Positions 1 to 8,144 are shown, counted from the first letter of the stretch. The stretch is 31,864 bases of DNA from Selenomonas sp. (GCA_003518745.1 DOYB01000093.1:1-31864), one strand, 5' to 3'. The notes: generated by a model from the letters alone, not told the origin. Numbers and translations: made by a program.

Positions 1-57
1 TTGATTGACGAAGTCATAACACGTCCTTTAAAGCAGGAAGAGCCTGAGAAGGGGTAA
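1..57 (+). CDS. clpP: ClpP protease, C-terminal end (partial)
   Basis: The first 57 bases read as an open frame of 18 codons and a TAA stop; the gene begins before the window. The peptide starts LIDEVITR, which resembles the last conserved segment of ClpP (the Y/F-G-L-I-D-x-V/I-L/I-T motif at the end of the protein), followed by a charged tail. ClpP is the serine peptidase barrel that degrades substrates unfolded by ClpX. The call rests mainly on position: clpX starts 4 bases after the stop, and clpP-clpX-lon is a standard order in Firmicutes. The SD for clpX (AGAAGGGG, about 47-54) lies inside this gene's last codons, so the two are probably co-transcribed and translationally coupled. Confidence 0.75.
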   Translation: MIDEVITRPLKQEEPEKG

Positions 58-61
58 TGGA

Positions 62-1339
62 ATGTTGAAGTTTGGGGATGAAAGGGGCCAGTTGAAGTGC
101 TCCTTCTGCGGAAAGACCCAGGATCAGGTACGGAAACTTGTGGCGGGTCCCGGAGTCTATATCTGCGACGAATGCATTGAGCTCTGCAATGAGATAATCG
201 AAGAAGAGTTCAGTGATGAAGTTGAGGTTGAACTGAAGGACATTCCGAAGCCCAAAGAGATTCGCGCAATTCTGGATCAGTATGTCATTGGCCAGGATGA
301 TGCAAAGAAATCCTTGTCGGTCGCGGTTTATAATCACTACAAGCGGATAAATGCCGGACCGAGTAAATCCGACGATGTGGAGATACAGAAGTCCAATATA
401 CTTATGATGGGCCCTACAGGCAGCGGAAAGACCCTATTGGCACAGACACTTGCCCGCATACTGAATGTACCCTTTGCTATTGCCGATGCCACCGCATTGA
501 CAGAAGCAGGTTATGTGGGAGAGGACGTAGAGAATATCCTGCTGAAGCTCATACAGGCCGCGGACTATGATGTGGAACGTGCGGAACGTGGAATAATATA
601 CGTTGACGAAATCGATAAGATTTCCCGCAAAACGGAGAATCCATCCATTACCCGGGACGTTTCGGGTGAGGGCGTGCAGCAGGCATTGCTTAAGATCTTA
701 GAGGGAACCACTGCTTCCGTACCTCCTCAGGGTGGCAGGAAGCATCCGCATCAGGAGCTTATACAGATCAACACCACGAATATATTGTTCATATGTGGAG
801 GAGCCTTCGATGGACTTGAGAAGATTATTGAGGCTCGTCTTGGAAAGAAGCAGTTGGGATTCGGTGCTGATATCCAGTCAAAGCAGGAGCGTAACATTGG
901 TGAGACACTGAGACAGGTACAGCCTGAGGACCTTTTGAAAAGTGGCTTGATTCCCGAGTTTATTGGAAGGTTACCTGTTGTGGTTACCTTGGATGCGCTG
1001 GATGAGGATGCCTTGGTGGATATACTTACTCAGCCTAAGAATGCGCTGGTCAAGCAGTATCAGCGTCTCATGGACTATGATGGTGCGCGTCTCATCTTTG
1101 ATGATGATGCTTTACGGGTGATTGCTCAGGAGGCTTTGAGGCGCAAGACCGGGGCAAGGGGACTCCGTTCCATCCTGGAGAGCATCATGCGTAACGTGAT
1201 GTATGAGATTCCTTCAATAGAGGGAGTAACCACCTGTAGGGTGACTAAGGACGTTGTGGTTTCCCACAAGGATCCTGTTATGAGTATCGAAAAGAAGAAG
1301 CCTAAGAAGTTGATCAGCAGCAAAGAAGTGTCTGCTTGA
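62..1339 (+). CDS. clpX: ATP-dependent Clp protease ATP-binding subunit ClpX
   Basis: AAA+ unfoldase that recognises tagged or damaged proteins, unfolds them with ATP and threads them into ClpP in the cytoplasm. The 425-residue length is normal for the family. The N-terminal zinc-binding domain has its four cysteines at C13, C16, C35 and C38. Walker A GPTGSGKT is at 117-124, Walker B ends in D182-E183, the pore-loop GYVGED motif lies between them, and the C-terminal small domain carries the sensor-2 motif TGARGLR. The ATG follows AGAAGGGG by about 7 bases. clpP lies directly upstream and lon 62 bases downstream; a strong hairpin separates clpX from lon. Nothing looks truncated or atypical. 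Identification is essentially certain. Confidence 0.98.
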   Translation: MLKFGDERGQLKCSFCGKTQDQVRKLVAGPGVYICDECIELCNEIIEEEFSDEVEVELKDIPKPKEIRAILDQYVIGQDDAKKSLSVAVYNHYKRINAGPSKSDDVEIQKSNILMMGPTGSGKTLLAQTLARILNVPFAIADATALTEAGYVGEDVENILLKLIQAADYDVERAERGIIYVDEIDKISRKTENPSITRDVSGEGVQQALLKILEGTTASVPPQGGRKHPHQELIQINTTNILFICGGAFDGLEKIIEARLGKKQLGFGADIQSKQERNIGETLRQVQPEDLLKSGLIPEFIGRLPVVVTLDALDEDALVDILTQPKNALVKQYQRLMDYDGARLIFDDDALRVIAQEALRRKTGARGLRSILESIMRNVMYEIPSIEGVTTCRVTKDVVVSHKDPVMSIEKKKPKKLISSKEVSA

Positions 1340-1352
1340 TAAATAGCAATCG

Positions 1353-1378
1353 GAGGGCGCTGCATGAGCAGCGTCCTC
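1353..1378 (+). other. Hairpin between clpX and lon
   Basis: An 11-bp stem (1353-1363 with 1368-1378, one G-U pair) closes a 4-base loop ATGA, 14 bases after the clpX stop. No T-run follows, so it does not look like an intrinsic terminator. It could be an RNA processing or stability element that sets the lon to clpX ratio. It lies just upstream of the lon SD (GAAAAAGGAG, about 1384-1393) without covering it. Confidence 0.6.
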
Positions 1379-1401
1379 TTGTTGAAAAAGGAGTACGAAC
1401 T

Positions 1402-3708
1402 ATGGCAGAGTCTGTGAATTTGCCGTTGCTTCCATTACGGGGCATGATGGTTTTTCCCTATATGATCATACATTTGGACGTAGGACGGGAGCGTTCCGTG
1501 GCCGCATTGGATGCGGCTATGGTGGAAAATCGCAAGATCCTGCTGCTGGCTCAAAGGGACGCGGAAAATGAGGAGCCGGACAGAGCCGGTTTGTACGATG
1601 TAGGAACCGTAGCCGAGATACGCCAGCTTCTCAAGATGCCCGACGGGAATATCCGGGTTTTGGTGGAGGGACTTTGCCGGGCAGTTGTCAGGGAGTATCG
1701 TGAATTAGACAACTATACGGAGGTTACTGTTGATGAGCATCCTGATGAACAGGATGATTCTATGGATTTGGAAGCCCTTACAAGAGCAGTGGTACATGAA
1801 TTTGAGGAATGGGTCAAGCTCAGCAAGAGGATTCCTCCCGAAACTTTTGTTTCTGTTACTATATTGGACGATGTGGGCCGTCTCTGTGATCTTATTGCCA
1901 GTCACTTGAATTTAAAGCTGGAGCTCAAACAGGAACTCCTTGAGTGTCTCGACGTGGCGAAGAGATTGGAAAAACTTTACGAGATTCTGGTGCGTGAACT
2001 GGAAGTTGTCCAGATGGAGCAGAAAATCGGTCAGCGTGTCAGAAACCAGATGGAGAAATTCCAGAAGGATTACTACCTACGGGAGCAGCTTAAAGCGATA
2101 CACAAGGAGCTTGGTGACGGTGAGGATCGCGCGGATGAAATAGCTGTTTATAGAGAACGCTTGGAAAAGGGCGGTTATCCCGATGAAGTTAAAAAGGTAG
2201 TAAATAAGGAACTCCGTCGTATGGAACACATGTCAGGCATGTCTCAGGAGCTTGGTGTCATACGGAACTATGTGGACTGGCTCATGGATTTGCCTTGGAT
2301 GAAGTCCACAGAGGATTCCATGGATATAAAGAAAGCTGAAAAGATACTGGACAAAGACCACTATGGTTTGGAAAAAGTCAAGGAACGAATTTTGGACTTT
2401 TTGGCAGTGCATCAGCTTACTAAGGATAAAACTGCTCCTATCCTCTGCCTTGTGGGGCCTCCGGGAGTTGGAAAGACCTCACTTGCATCTTCTGTTGCCC
2501 GTGCAATGGGCAGAAAGTTCGTAAGGGCCTCTTTGGGCGGTATTCGTGATGAAGCCGAAATACGGGGGCACAGGCGTACATACGTGGGCTCAATGCCCGG
2601 GCGTATCATCCAGGGGCTCAAGAAGGTTGGTACCAATAACCCTGTATTTCTTTTGGACGAAGTTGATAAACTCAACCGGGATTACAGCGGAGACCCCTCA
2701 GCAGCATTGCTGGAGGTATTAGACCCAGCCCAGAATGACACGTTCAGCGACCATTATATCGAGGTGGCCTTTGATCTCTCACATGTTCTCTGGATTGTAA
2801 CGGCTAACAACCTTTCAAACATACCAAGGGCTCTGAGGGATCGAATGGAAATAATCAACCTTTCCAGCTATACGGAATTCGAGAAGCTTGAGATTGCTAA
2901 ACGGTACCTTATAGGCAGGCAGCGTAAGGAAAATGGCATGAAGGCTAAGGATGTTACCTTTGCCGAAGGTGTCCTTCAGGAAATCATAAGCCAGTACACA
3001 AGGGAATCGGGAGTGCGTGAACTGGAGCGAGTGATTGGCCGAGCCTGTCGCAAGGCAGCCAGAAAGATCGTGGAGGGTGAAAAGACTCCCATACGCATTA
3101 CCAAGAAGAATCTCAAGGACTTTCTGGGACGCCCCAAGTATTTGCAGACCCGCGCCGAGAAGAAGCCCGAGGTTGGAGTTTCTACCGGCATGGCATGGAC
3201 TGAGGTGGGGGGAGACATCCTTCCCACCGAGGCAACGGTGCTGAAGGGAAAGGGGAAGCTGCTCCTTACGGGTCAGCTTGGTGATGTGATGCAGGAATCT
3301 GCTCAGGCGGGACTTACCTACATCCGCAGCCGTGCCGATGAATTCAAGCTGAAAAGCGATTTCTACGAGAAGAATGACATACACGTCCATGTTCCGGAGG
3401 GGGCAGTGCCAAAGGATGGTCCTTCGGCGGGAATCACTATGGCTACGGCGATGATTTCAGCTCTTACAAAGCGAAAGGTTCGCAGTGATGTGGCCATGAC
3501 CGGAGAGATAACCCTAAGGGGGAATGTCCTGGCTATAGGGGGCCTGAAGGAAAAGGTACTGGCTGCCTATCGTGAGGGAATGCATACCATAATCCTTCCC
3601 AAGGAAAATGAAAGGGATATTGAGGATATTCCGGAAGCGGTTCGGGATAAGCTTGAATTCGTACCGGTAGACCACATGGATCAAGTATTGAAAACAGCAT
3701 TGATGTAG
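1402..3708 (+). CDS. lon: ATP-dependent protease Lon (LonA type)
   Basis: Cytoplasmic homo-oligomeric AAA+ serine protease that removes misfolded and regulatory proteins. With the ATG at 1402 the product has 768 residues, the usual LonA length. The start is chosen because an AAAAAGGAG SD lies 8-9 bases upstream and the protein then begins MAESVNLPLLPLRG, the typical Lon N-terminus. A longer frame back to a TTG at 1336 adds an atypical leader. Domains in order: LON substrate-binding domain (about 1-200), coiled middle region, AAA+ module with Walker A GPPGVGKT at 352-359, and C-terminal peptidase with catalytic Ser675 in GPSAG and Lys718 in GGLKEK. It follows clpX and is closed by an intrinsic terminator, so clpX-lon probably forms one heat-stress/proteolysis unit. 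No HrcA (CIRCE) operator is visible in the gap. Confidence 0.98.
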   Translation: MAESVNLPLLPLRGMMVFPYMIIHLDVGRERSVAALDAAMVENRKILLLAQRDAENEEPDRAGLYDVGTVAEIRQLLKMPDGNIRVLVEGLCRAVVREYRELDNYTEVTVDEHPDEQDDSMDLEALTRAVVHEFEEWVKLSKRIPPETFVSVTILDDVGRLCDLIASHLNLKLELKQELLECLDVAKRLEKLYEILVRELEVVQMEQKIGQRVRNQMEKFQKDYYLREQLKAIHKELGDGEDRADEIAVYRERLEKGGYPDEVKKVVNKELRRMEHMSGMSQELGVIRNYVDWLMDLPWMKSTEDSMDIKKAEKILDKDHYGLEKVKERILDFLAVHQLTKDKTAPILCLVGPPGVGKTSLASSVARAMGRKFVRASLGGIRDEAEIRGHRRTYVGSMPGRIIQGLKKVGTNNPVFLLDEVDKLNRDYSGDPSAALLEVLDPAQNDTFSDHYIEVAFDLSHVLWIVTANNLSNIPRALRDRMEIINLSSYTEFEKLEIAKRYLIGRQRKENGMKAKDVTFAEGVLQEIISQYTRESGVRELERVIGRACRKAARKIVEGEKTPIRITKKNLKDFLGRPKYLQTRAEKKPEVGVSTGMAWTEVGGDILPTEATVLKGKGKLLLTGQLGDVMQESAQAGLTYIRSRADEFKLKSDFYEKNDIHVHVPEGAVPKDGPSAGITMATAMISALTKRKVRSDVAMTGEITLRGNVLAIGGLKEKVLAAYREGMHTIILPKENERDIEDIPEAVRDKLEFVPVDHMDQVLKTALM

Positions 3709-3716
3709 TGAAGAAG

Positions 3717-3750
3717 AGCCTTCTCCTTAGAAATAGGGGGAAGGCTTTTT
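3717..3750 (+). terminator. Intrinsic terminator after lon
   Basis: A 10-bp stem (3717-3726 with 3737-3746, one G-U pair) and a 10-base loop are followed directly by TTTT. It starts 9 bases after the lon stop and sits just before the engB SD, so it probably separates or attenuates engB transcription from lon. Confidence 0.8.
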
Positions 3751-3765
3751 CAAGGGGGCGAAGTT

Positions 3766-4386
3766 GTGGAAAAAGAGATAATTGTCACACAAGGAAAATA
3801 TGTGTGCTCTGCTGTGAAGCGAGATCAATATCCGGCAAACAAACTGCCTGAGATAGTATTTATGGGACGCTCCAATGTAGGCAAGTCCTCACTTATAAAC
3901 TCCCTTACCCGCACAAGACAGCTTGCCAGAGTTTCCTCACAGCCGGGCAAAACCCAAACCATAAACTTCTTTGAGGTTGGAGTAAAGCTGAAGGGGGAGG
4001 AGGAAAGGAAAACTTTCCATTTGGTTGATCTTCCGGGTTACGGTTATGCAAAAACCGGCAGGGAGAATCGAAAGATTTGGGCGAAATTCATCGAAGAATA
4101 CCTTACCTCATCCGAGGAACTGCGTTTTGTCTGTCAACTGATGGATATACGGCATGAACCTATGGCATCGGATCTGGATATGCTTAATTGGCTTATGGCA
4201 AAGAATATTCCGGTTCTCATCGTTGCAACTAAAGCCGATAAACTCAGCGGCAACGGTCGAAGCAAGCAGTTGTCTGTAATACGCAGGGCAGTGGGAATAC
4301 CTGAAATATCAGTCCTGCCTTATTCTTCCTTGAAAAATGATGGCCGTCAAGATTTGCTGGAAGTGATTTATGCTTCTTTGGAATAG
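3766..4386 (+). CDS. engB: Ribosome biogenesis GTPase EngB (YsxC/YihA)
   Basis: Small essential GTPase needed for late assembly of the large ribosomal subunit. At 206 residues it is normal length and is a single G domain. Visible motifs are G1 GRSNVGKS at 34-41, the SQPGKT-Q-T switch region around 58-65 (G2), G3 DLPG at 88-91 and G4 TKAD at 155-158. The start is GTG at 3766, 5 bases after a GGGGG-containing SD (3752-3760). The order lon-engB is common in Firmicutes. A terminator lies between lon and this gene, so engB relies on read-through or an unseen promoter. Its 3' side opens into 218 bases that hold the c-di-AMP riboswitch of the next gene. Confidence 0.97.
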   Translation: MEKEIIVTQGKYVCSAVKRDQYPANKLPEIVFMGRSNVGKSSLINSLTRTRQLARVSSQPGKTQTINFFEVGVKLKGEEERKTFHLVDLPGYGYAKTGRENRKIWAKFIEEYLTSSEELRFVCQLMDIRHEPMASDLDMLNWLMAKNIPVLIVATKADKLSGNGRSKQLSVIRRAVGIPEISVLPYSSLKNDGRQDLLEVIYASLE

Positions 4387-4451
4387 TAGATTAAGCAGAA
4401 TGCTCTGAATTTAATATCTTTAAACATTTTCAGATTAAAATCAGTATCTGG

Positions 4452-4460
4452 TGCTAGAAT
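4452..4460 (+). promoter_or_regulatory. Possible extended -10 promoter for the riboswitch transcript
   Basis: TGCTAGAAT (4452-4460) reads as an extended -10 (TGnTATAAT-like, one mismatch) about 20 bases before the aptamer begins. No convincing -35 is seen at 16-18 bases; extended -10 promoters can work without one. Position suggests it drives the riboswitch and the NlpC/P60 gene. Confidence 0.4.
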
Positions 4461-4477
4461 GGTCGACGTTGATATGA

Positions 4478-4600
4478 ACCGAATCCATTAGTGGAGCGGG
4501 GGAACCGTTGGGACTTTGTCCCTTATTGGGGTGAATGCCTCGTGTATTAGAGGCTAGGGCAGTTCTTCTATGTCCGAACCCGTCAGCTAACCTCGTAGGA
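4478..4600 (+). promoter_or_regulatory. c-di-AMP riboswitch (ydaO-yuaA class)
   Basis: The segment carries the signature blocks of the ydaO/yuaA aptamer in order: GAATCC (4481-4486), GGAGCGGGGGAACC (4493-4506), GGGGTGAAT (4528-4536), a variable stem, AGGCTAGGGCAG (4551-4562), and CCGAACCCGTCAGCTAACC (4574-4592) followed by TCGTAGG. This class binds cyclic di-AMP and usually lowers expression of wall hydrolase, K+ or osmolyte-transport genes when the ligand is abundant. Here it precedes a wall hydrolase, a well-known association. The closing P1 helix looks very short (CC 4479-4480 with GG 4598-4599). No terminator fits between the aptamer and the gene: the SD AGAGGAG starts 8 bases after the aptamer. 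The output is therefore more likely translational, which is an inference. Confidence 0.93.
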
Positions 4601-4622
4601 AAAAATGAGAGGAGTTTTTCTA

Positions 4623-5285
4623 TTGAGTAGAGTTATGCGTGTTGGTTTGTTGATGCTTTTGTGTATGTGCTGGTTTTCTGTCGCCGGTGCTGAGTCCTTC
4701 CGCGTAGGTGATCAGGGCAGTGAAGTGGCAGAGATACAGGGTCAGTTGGCTGAACTTGGATATGATGTTTCTGCTGATGGTGATTATGGACCTGCAACAG
4801 CTGAGGCTGTGAAGTTATTTCAAGAAGCTCAGGGGATTGAGGCAGATGGTTTAGTAGGCCCGTCTACTTATATGGCGCTCATGGGCAGGGATATGCCTGA
4901 AGTGAGCCGCGGATCTAATTATATTTCCCGCCGTCTGATTCAAACCTCTATGCAGTATATTGGTGTTCCTTATGTTTTTGGAGGAACTACCCCTTATGGT
5001 TTTGACTGCTCCGGCTATGTGCGCTATGTGTTTGCACAGTCTGGTATCTATCTTCCCCGTATGGCGGATGAGCAGTACGAGGTAGGGTCACCGATTTCCA
5101 CCTCTGAGCTTGTTCCCGGAGATTTGGTGTTCTTCTCCACTTATACCTATGGTGTATCTCACGTTGGAATATATGTTGGCGAGGGCAGCTTCATTCATGC
5201 GTCTTCAAGTTCGGGAGTCATGATTTCAGGACTTAACGATTACTATTGGAGCGACTGCTATGTAGGTGCGCGCCGCATTATGTGA
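4623..5285 (+). CDS. Secreted NlpC/P60 peptidoglycan endopeptidase with peptidoglycan-binding domain
   Basis: Exported cysteine peptidase expected to cut peptidoglycan stem peptides. The preferred start is TTG 4623, 8 bases after AGAGGAG (4608-4614), giving 220 residues. An in-frame ATG at 4605 has only AGGA 4 bases upstream, inside the riboswitch, and would add six residues; ATG 4635 is also possible. Domains: signal peptide (about 1-23, cleavage after AGA), PG_binding_1 repeat (about 27-88; GxxGxxVxxIQxxL and DGxxGPxT patterns), then NlpC/P60 from about 105 to the end. The catalytic triad is C129 (FDCSG), H180 (SHVG) and H192 (FIHAS). The riboswitch directly upstream ties this hydrolase to c-di-AMP, a second messenger of wall and osmotic stress. 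A strong terminator follows the stop. Confidence 0.93.
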   Translation: MSRVMRVGLLMLLCMCWFSVAGAESFRVGDQGSEVAEIQGQLAELGYDVSADGDYGPATAEAVKLFQEAQGIEADGLVGPSTYMALMGRDMPEVSRGSNYISRRLIQTSMQYIGVPYVFGGTTPYGFDCSGYVRYVFAQSGIYLPRMADEQYEVGSPISTSELVPGDLVFFSTYTYGVSHVGIYVGEGSFIHASSSSGVMISGLNDYYWSDCYVGARRIM

Positions 5286-5330
5286 TAAATAAAGAAAGAG
5301 GCCTTGCGCCTCTTTTTTTCATTTATCACA
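5281..5330 (+). terminator. Two-tier palindromic terminator between convergent genes
   Basis: The inner stem is 8 bp (5295-5302 with 5308-5315, loop CTTGC) and is followed by a T-run, as for an intrinsic terminator on the plus strand. An outer perfect 10-bp inverted repeat (5281-5290 with 5321-5330) encloses it and includes the NlpC/P60 stop codon. The A-run on the left and T-run on the right mean it could also stop transcription arriving from the convergent radical SAM gene. Confidence 0.85.
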
Positions 5331-5385
5331 TATAAAACAATCGGTTATCTACGGCATAATCTACCATGGTGGTATAATTCAAATT

Positions 5386-6633
5386 TCATTCCTTGCCAGC
5401 GCGTGTGTAGTGGCTGAAGCTGCCGATCATAAGCTGCAGAAAGTCATTATGGAGAGCTTTTAGGAAGTTCTTAGTGCCTATACATTTTCCTTGGGGCTTG
5501 GGCATGATTTCCAGGAAAGCATCCGGATCCACGTTAAGATTCCTGATTTGTATCATCTGTACCGAAAACTCCTTGAAGAATTCCCTCCATGCTTCCAATT
5601 CCTCCTCACGATCATTAAATCCTGGGAAGGTGAGCATGTTCAGCGAAACGTAAACTCCGTGGTCAAGAGCGTAACGGATGGAGGCCTTTACGTCAGAGAG
5701 GTGGTAGTTGGCGCGGTAATAGGCATCGTAGCTGGAATCCCTGGCGCTTATAATAGAAACACGCAATGAATCGAGGCCCGAGTCAATTATCTGCTTTATT
5801 CCCTTTGTATAGCCGGCATTTGAGTTCATGTTGATTTGACCCTTTTTTGTCTTGGCGCGAATCATGCGTATTCCCTCTGAAATATTGTCTGAAGCAAGGG
5901 ACGGTTCACCTTCACAGCCCTGTCCAAAGCTCACGATTCCATCAGGAGCTATAGAAAGATGGTATATCCCCACGTCAGCGATTTCCTTGGGAGTGGGACG
6001 GAAAGTGATACGGCTCTGGGGTGATGGGCAGCATTCTGCCGGTTGCAGGGAGATGCAACCGAAGCAGTTGGCGTTGCACACGGGAGAGGCCGGAATCCCT
6101 GCCTCCCAACGGCGATAGAAAAGGTTCTGTGCCGTACAGCAGTGCCAATTAAGGGAACAGTTAGCCACCTGCTCTACAATCCGATTGTTTGGCAGGTCTT
6201 TTCTTGTACGCTTTACAAGTCGCGGAAGGTCGGGGGTATTGTAATTGACAGGATCCCATTTTGAGTTTTCGTCTGTATAAATGGCGGCGGCATAGAGCTC
6301 GTCCTTGTACAGAACAACAGCGGTATAGCCATATAAGGGCAGCCTCTCCGCAGCCTCATTTTTCTCATAGGCAGGGAGATACAGTCTTGTGTATCCGGCA
6401 GGAAGAATTGCCGCCACCGCGCATCCTGCAATGGGCATTACTTCGCCATCTTCAGCAATACCCACAGCCTGACGGTCAGGAAGGAACATGATATCAGCGC
6501 TTTCAGGCAGGGGGATAAGATCCTCGGGCTCCAAGGGAACTATTTCATTCCCAATTCGTCCCATGCCTCCAAGCTGAGGGACATCAAATATTTCACCATC
6601 CTCGTCGGCGTAAAGGGCGGCAATCTTATTCAT
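5386..6633 (-). CDS. Radical SAM protein of unknown function with an extra cysteine cluster
   Basis: I do not recognise a specific function. The start ATG at 6633 is chosen for the strong SD GGAGGAGG about 9 bases upstream, giving 415 residues; the frame could extend nine codons further without such a site. The first ~150 residues show no family I can name. The radical SAM core has the canonical Cx3Cx2C motif at C186, C190 and C193, which ligates the [4Fe-4S] cluster, and a GCEGEPS segment resembling the SAM-binding GGEP motif. Five more cysteines flank the motif: C159, C165, C166, C201 and C202. The gene overlaps the end of pth by 8 bases (shared ATGAATAA), with its SD inside pth, so translation is coupled. 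It is last in the minus-strand uppP-pth operon. It could be a modification or maturation enzyme. Confidence 0.88.
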   Translation of the reverse strand: MNKIAALYADEDGEIFDVPQLGGMGRIGNEIVPLEPEDLIPLPESADIMFLPDRQAVGIAEDGEVMPIAGCAVAAILPAGYTRLYLPAYEKNEAAERLPLYGYTAVVLYKDELYAAAIYTDENSKWDPVNYNTPDLPRLVKRTRKDLPNNRIVEQVANCSLNWHCCTAQNLFYRRWEAGIPASPVCNANCFGCISLQPAECCPSPQSRITFRPTPKEIADVGIYHLSIAPDGIVSFGQGCEGEPSLASDNISEGIRMIRAKTKKGQINMNSNAGYTKGIKQIIDSGLDSLRVSIISARDSSYDAYYRANYHLSDVKASIRYALDHGVYVSLNMLTFPGFNDREEELEAWREFFKEFSVQMIQIRNLNVDPDAFLEIMPKPQGKCIGTKNFLKALHNDFLQLMIGSFSHYTRAGKE

Positions 6634-7276
6634 CTCGAACAACCTCCTCCGTTTTGGCATCCTCTTGGTAACCGGGAGCCGGATTTGTCTCGGAATGGGG
6701 CTTTTTCTTCTGCTTCTTTGGATTGAATTTGTTCATGGCCACGTCTGTTCCGTCTTTTACCATGCACTCCAAGGCAGGAACAAGGTATTCGATGGCCTCC
6801 TTGATTTTTGGGGCATCCTCCTCGGTGAAGGGGGACAGCACATGGTTCACCACTGTCCAGCGGGGGAGAGGCCTTCCAATGCCGATTCGTACCCTAGAAA
6901 AATTTTCGTTCCCCAAAAGTGACAAAATAGACTTGATTCCATTATGTCCTCCCGCGCTGCCCTTTTTTCGTATGCGTATCGTTCCAGCAGGAATGTCCAT
7001 ATCATCGTGAATAACTATCAGCTCCTCAGGCTCAAGCTTGTACCAGTTCATGAGGGGAGCTATGGCTTCACCGCTGTTGTTCATATAGGTTTGGGGCTTT
7101 GCGATAATGATTTTTTCCGCGCCTATATACGCATCTGCCACCAACGCATTGTATTTCTCTTTCCAGAAGGTTATATTCAGCTTTTCTGCCAGGGCATCTG
7201 CCAGCATAAAACCTACATTGTGCTTAGTTTTTGCATATTCCGAGCCCGGATTTCCGAGTCCTGCGATTAATTTCAT
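6626..7276 (-). CDS. pth: Peptidyl-tRNA hydrolase
   Basis: Cleaves the ester bond of peptidyl-tRNAs that drop off ribosomes, recycling tRNA. Conserved features visible: GLGNPG near the N-terminus (N9), catalytic H19 in HNVGF, KPQTYMN with N66, HDDMD with D92, and GGHNG with N112. The core ends near residue 180. The protein is 216 residues, longer than the usual ~185-195, because of a lysine-rich then acidic C-terminal tail (from about 181) that looks disordered. The ATG at 7276 has GGGAG 9 bases upstream. It lies 19 bases after uppP and overlaps the start of the radical SAM gene, so the three form a minus-strand operon. Confidence 0.97.
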   Translation of the reverse strand: MKLIAGLGNPGSEYAKTKHNVGFMLADALAEKLNITFWKEKYNALVADAYIGAEKIIIAKPQTYMNNSGEAIAPLMNWYKLEPEELIVIHDDMDIPAGTIRIRKKGSAGGHNGIKSILSLLGNENFSRVRIGIGRPLPRWTVVNHVLSPFTEEDAPKIKEAIEYLVPALECMVKDGTDVAMNKFNPKKQKKKPHSETNPAPGYQEDAKTEEVVRDE

Positions 7277-7295
7277 AAAATTATTCTCCCATCAT

Positions 7296-8144
7296 TCATT
7301 TATCCGCTGTGGGATCGCCAATCAGGAAGAGGTATGCAAGAACCACTATACCAAGCGCTATGCGGTACCATCCGAAAGCCTTGAAATCATTGCGCTTGAT
7401 GTACTGCAGTAGGAATTTTATCGAGAGAATGGAAACAATGAAGGCCGTAACCATACCCAGAGCCAGAATAAGGAGTTCTTCACCCGAGTAGTTAAGGCCG
7501 AATTTTACCATTTTCAGCAGGCTGGCTCCGAACATTACAGGAATCGCAAGGAAAAAGGTAAACTCAGCAGCAACATAACGGGAGGTACCGAACAAAATAC
7601 CGCCAAGTATTGTAGCGCCGGAGCGGGAGGTGCCGGGTACCAGGGACAGGACCTGAAACATACCTATTATCAGAGCTGTTTTGTAGTCGAGCTTTGCAAG
7701 GTTATTCACCCTGGGGGACCTGTTCTTGTTGTAGTTCTCAACCAGTATGAAGAGAATTCCATAGAAAATCAAGGTCGAGGCCACCACAGGAGCAGTCATG
7801 AAATGCTCCTCCATATAGTCGTTGAACGCCAGACCGATAACGGCAGCAGGGATACATGCAAGGATTACCTTTAGCCACAGCTGTGCGGTTTCTTTTTTTT
7901 CATTTTTGGTTTTCCATGATGAGAAAGGGTTGAGTTTTTCGAAGTTCAGCACCACAACCGCCAGAATAGCTCCAAGCTGAATCACCACCAGGAACATATC
8001 CATGAATTCCTTGCTGACATTCAGCTTAATGAATTCATCCACAAGGATCATATGCCCGGTACTGCTGACAGGGAGCCATTCAGTAAGACCTTCCACAACA
8101 CCTAGGATGATGGTTTTTATCAATTCAATAAAGCTTAAATCCAT
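7296..8144 (-). CDS. uppP: Undecaprenyl-diphosphate phosphatase UppP (BacA family)
   Basis: Integral membrane enzyme that dephosphorylates undecaprenyl diphosphate so the lipid carrier can re-enter peptidoglycan synthesis; overexpression gives bacitracin resistance in known members. With ATG 8144 the protein has 282 residues, the family norm. Both signature motifs are present: E18-G-x-x-E22 leading into PVSSTGH with H31, and PGTSRSG with R174. Several hydrophobic helices span the rest. The frame is open 22 codons further upstream, but family alignment supports MDLSFIELIK as the N-terminus. The SD (AAAGGA) is 13 bases from this ATG, longer than ideal. It is the first gene of the minus-strand operon and has a candidate promoter at 8212-8241. 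Confidence 0.97.
   Translation of the reverse strand: MDLSFIELIKTIILGVVEGLTEWLPVSSTGHMILVDEFIKLNVSKEFMDMFLVVIQLGAILAVVVLNFEKLNPFSSWKTKNEKKETAQLWLKVILACIPAAVIGLAFNDYMEEHFMTAPVVASTLIFYGILFILVENYNKNRSPRVNNLAKLDYKTALIIGMFQVLSLVPGTSRSGATILGGILFGTSRYVAAEFTFFLAIPVMFGASLLKMVKFGLNYSGEELLILALGMVTAFIVSILSIKFLLQYIKRNDFKAFGWYRIALGIVVLAYLFLIGDPTADK

Noticed and set aside
1336..1401. Longer start for lon at TTG 1336
   Set aside because: It would read through the clpX-lon hairpin and gives an N-terminus unlike Lon; ATG 1402 has the SD and the family-typical start.
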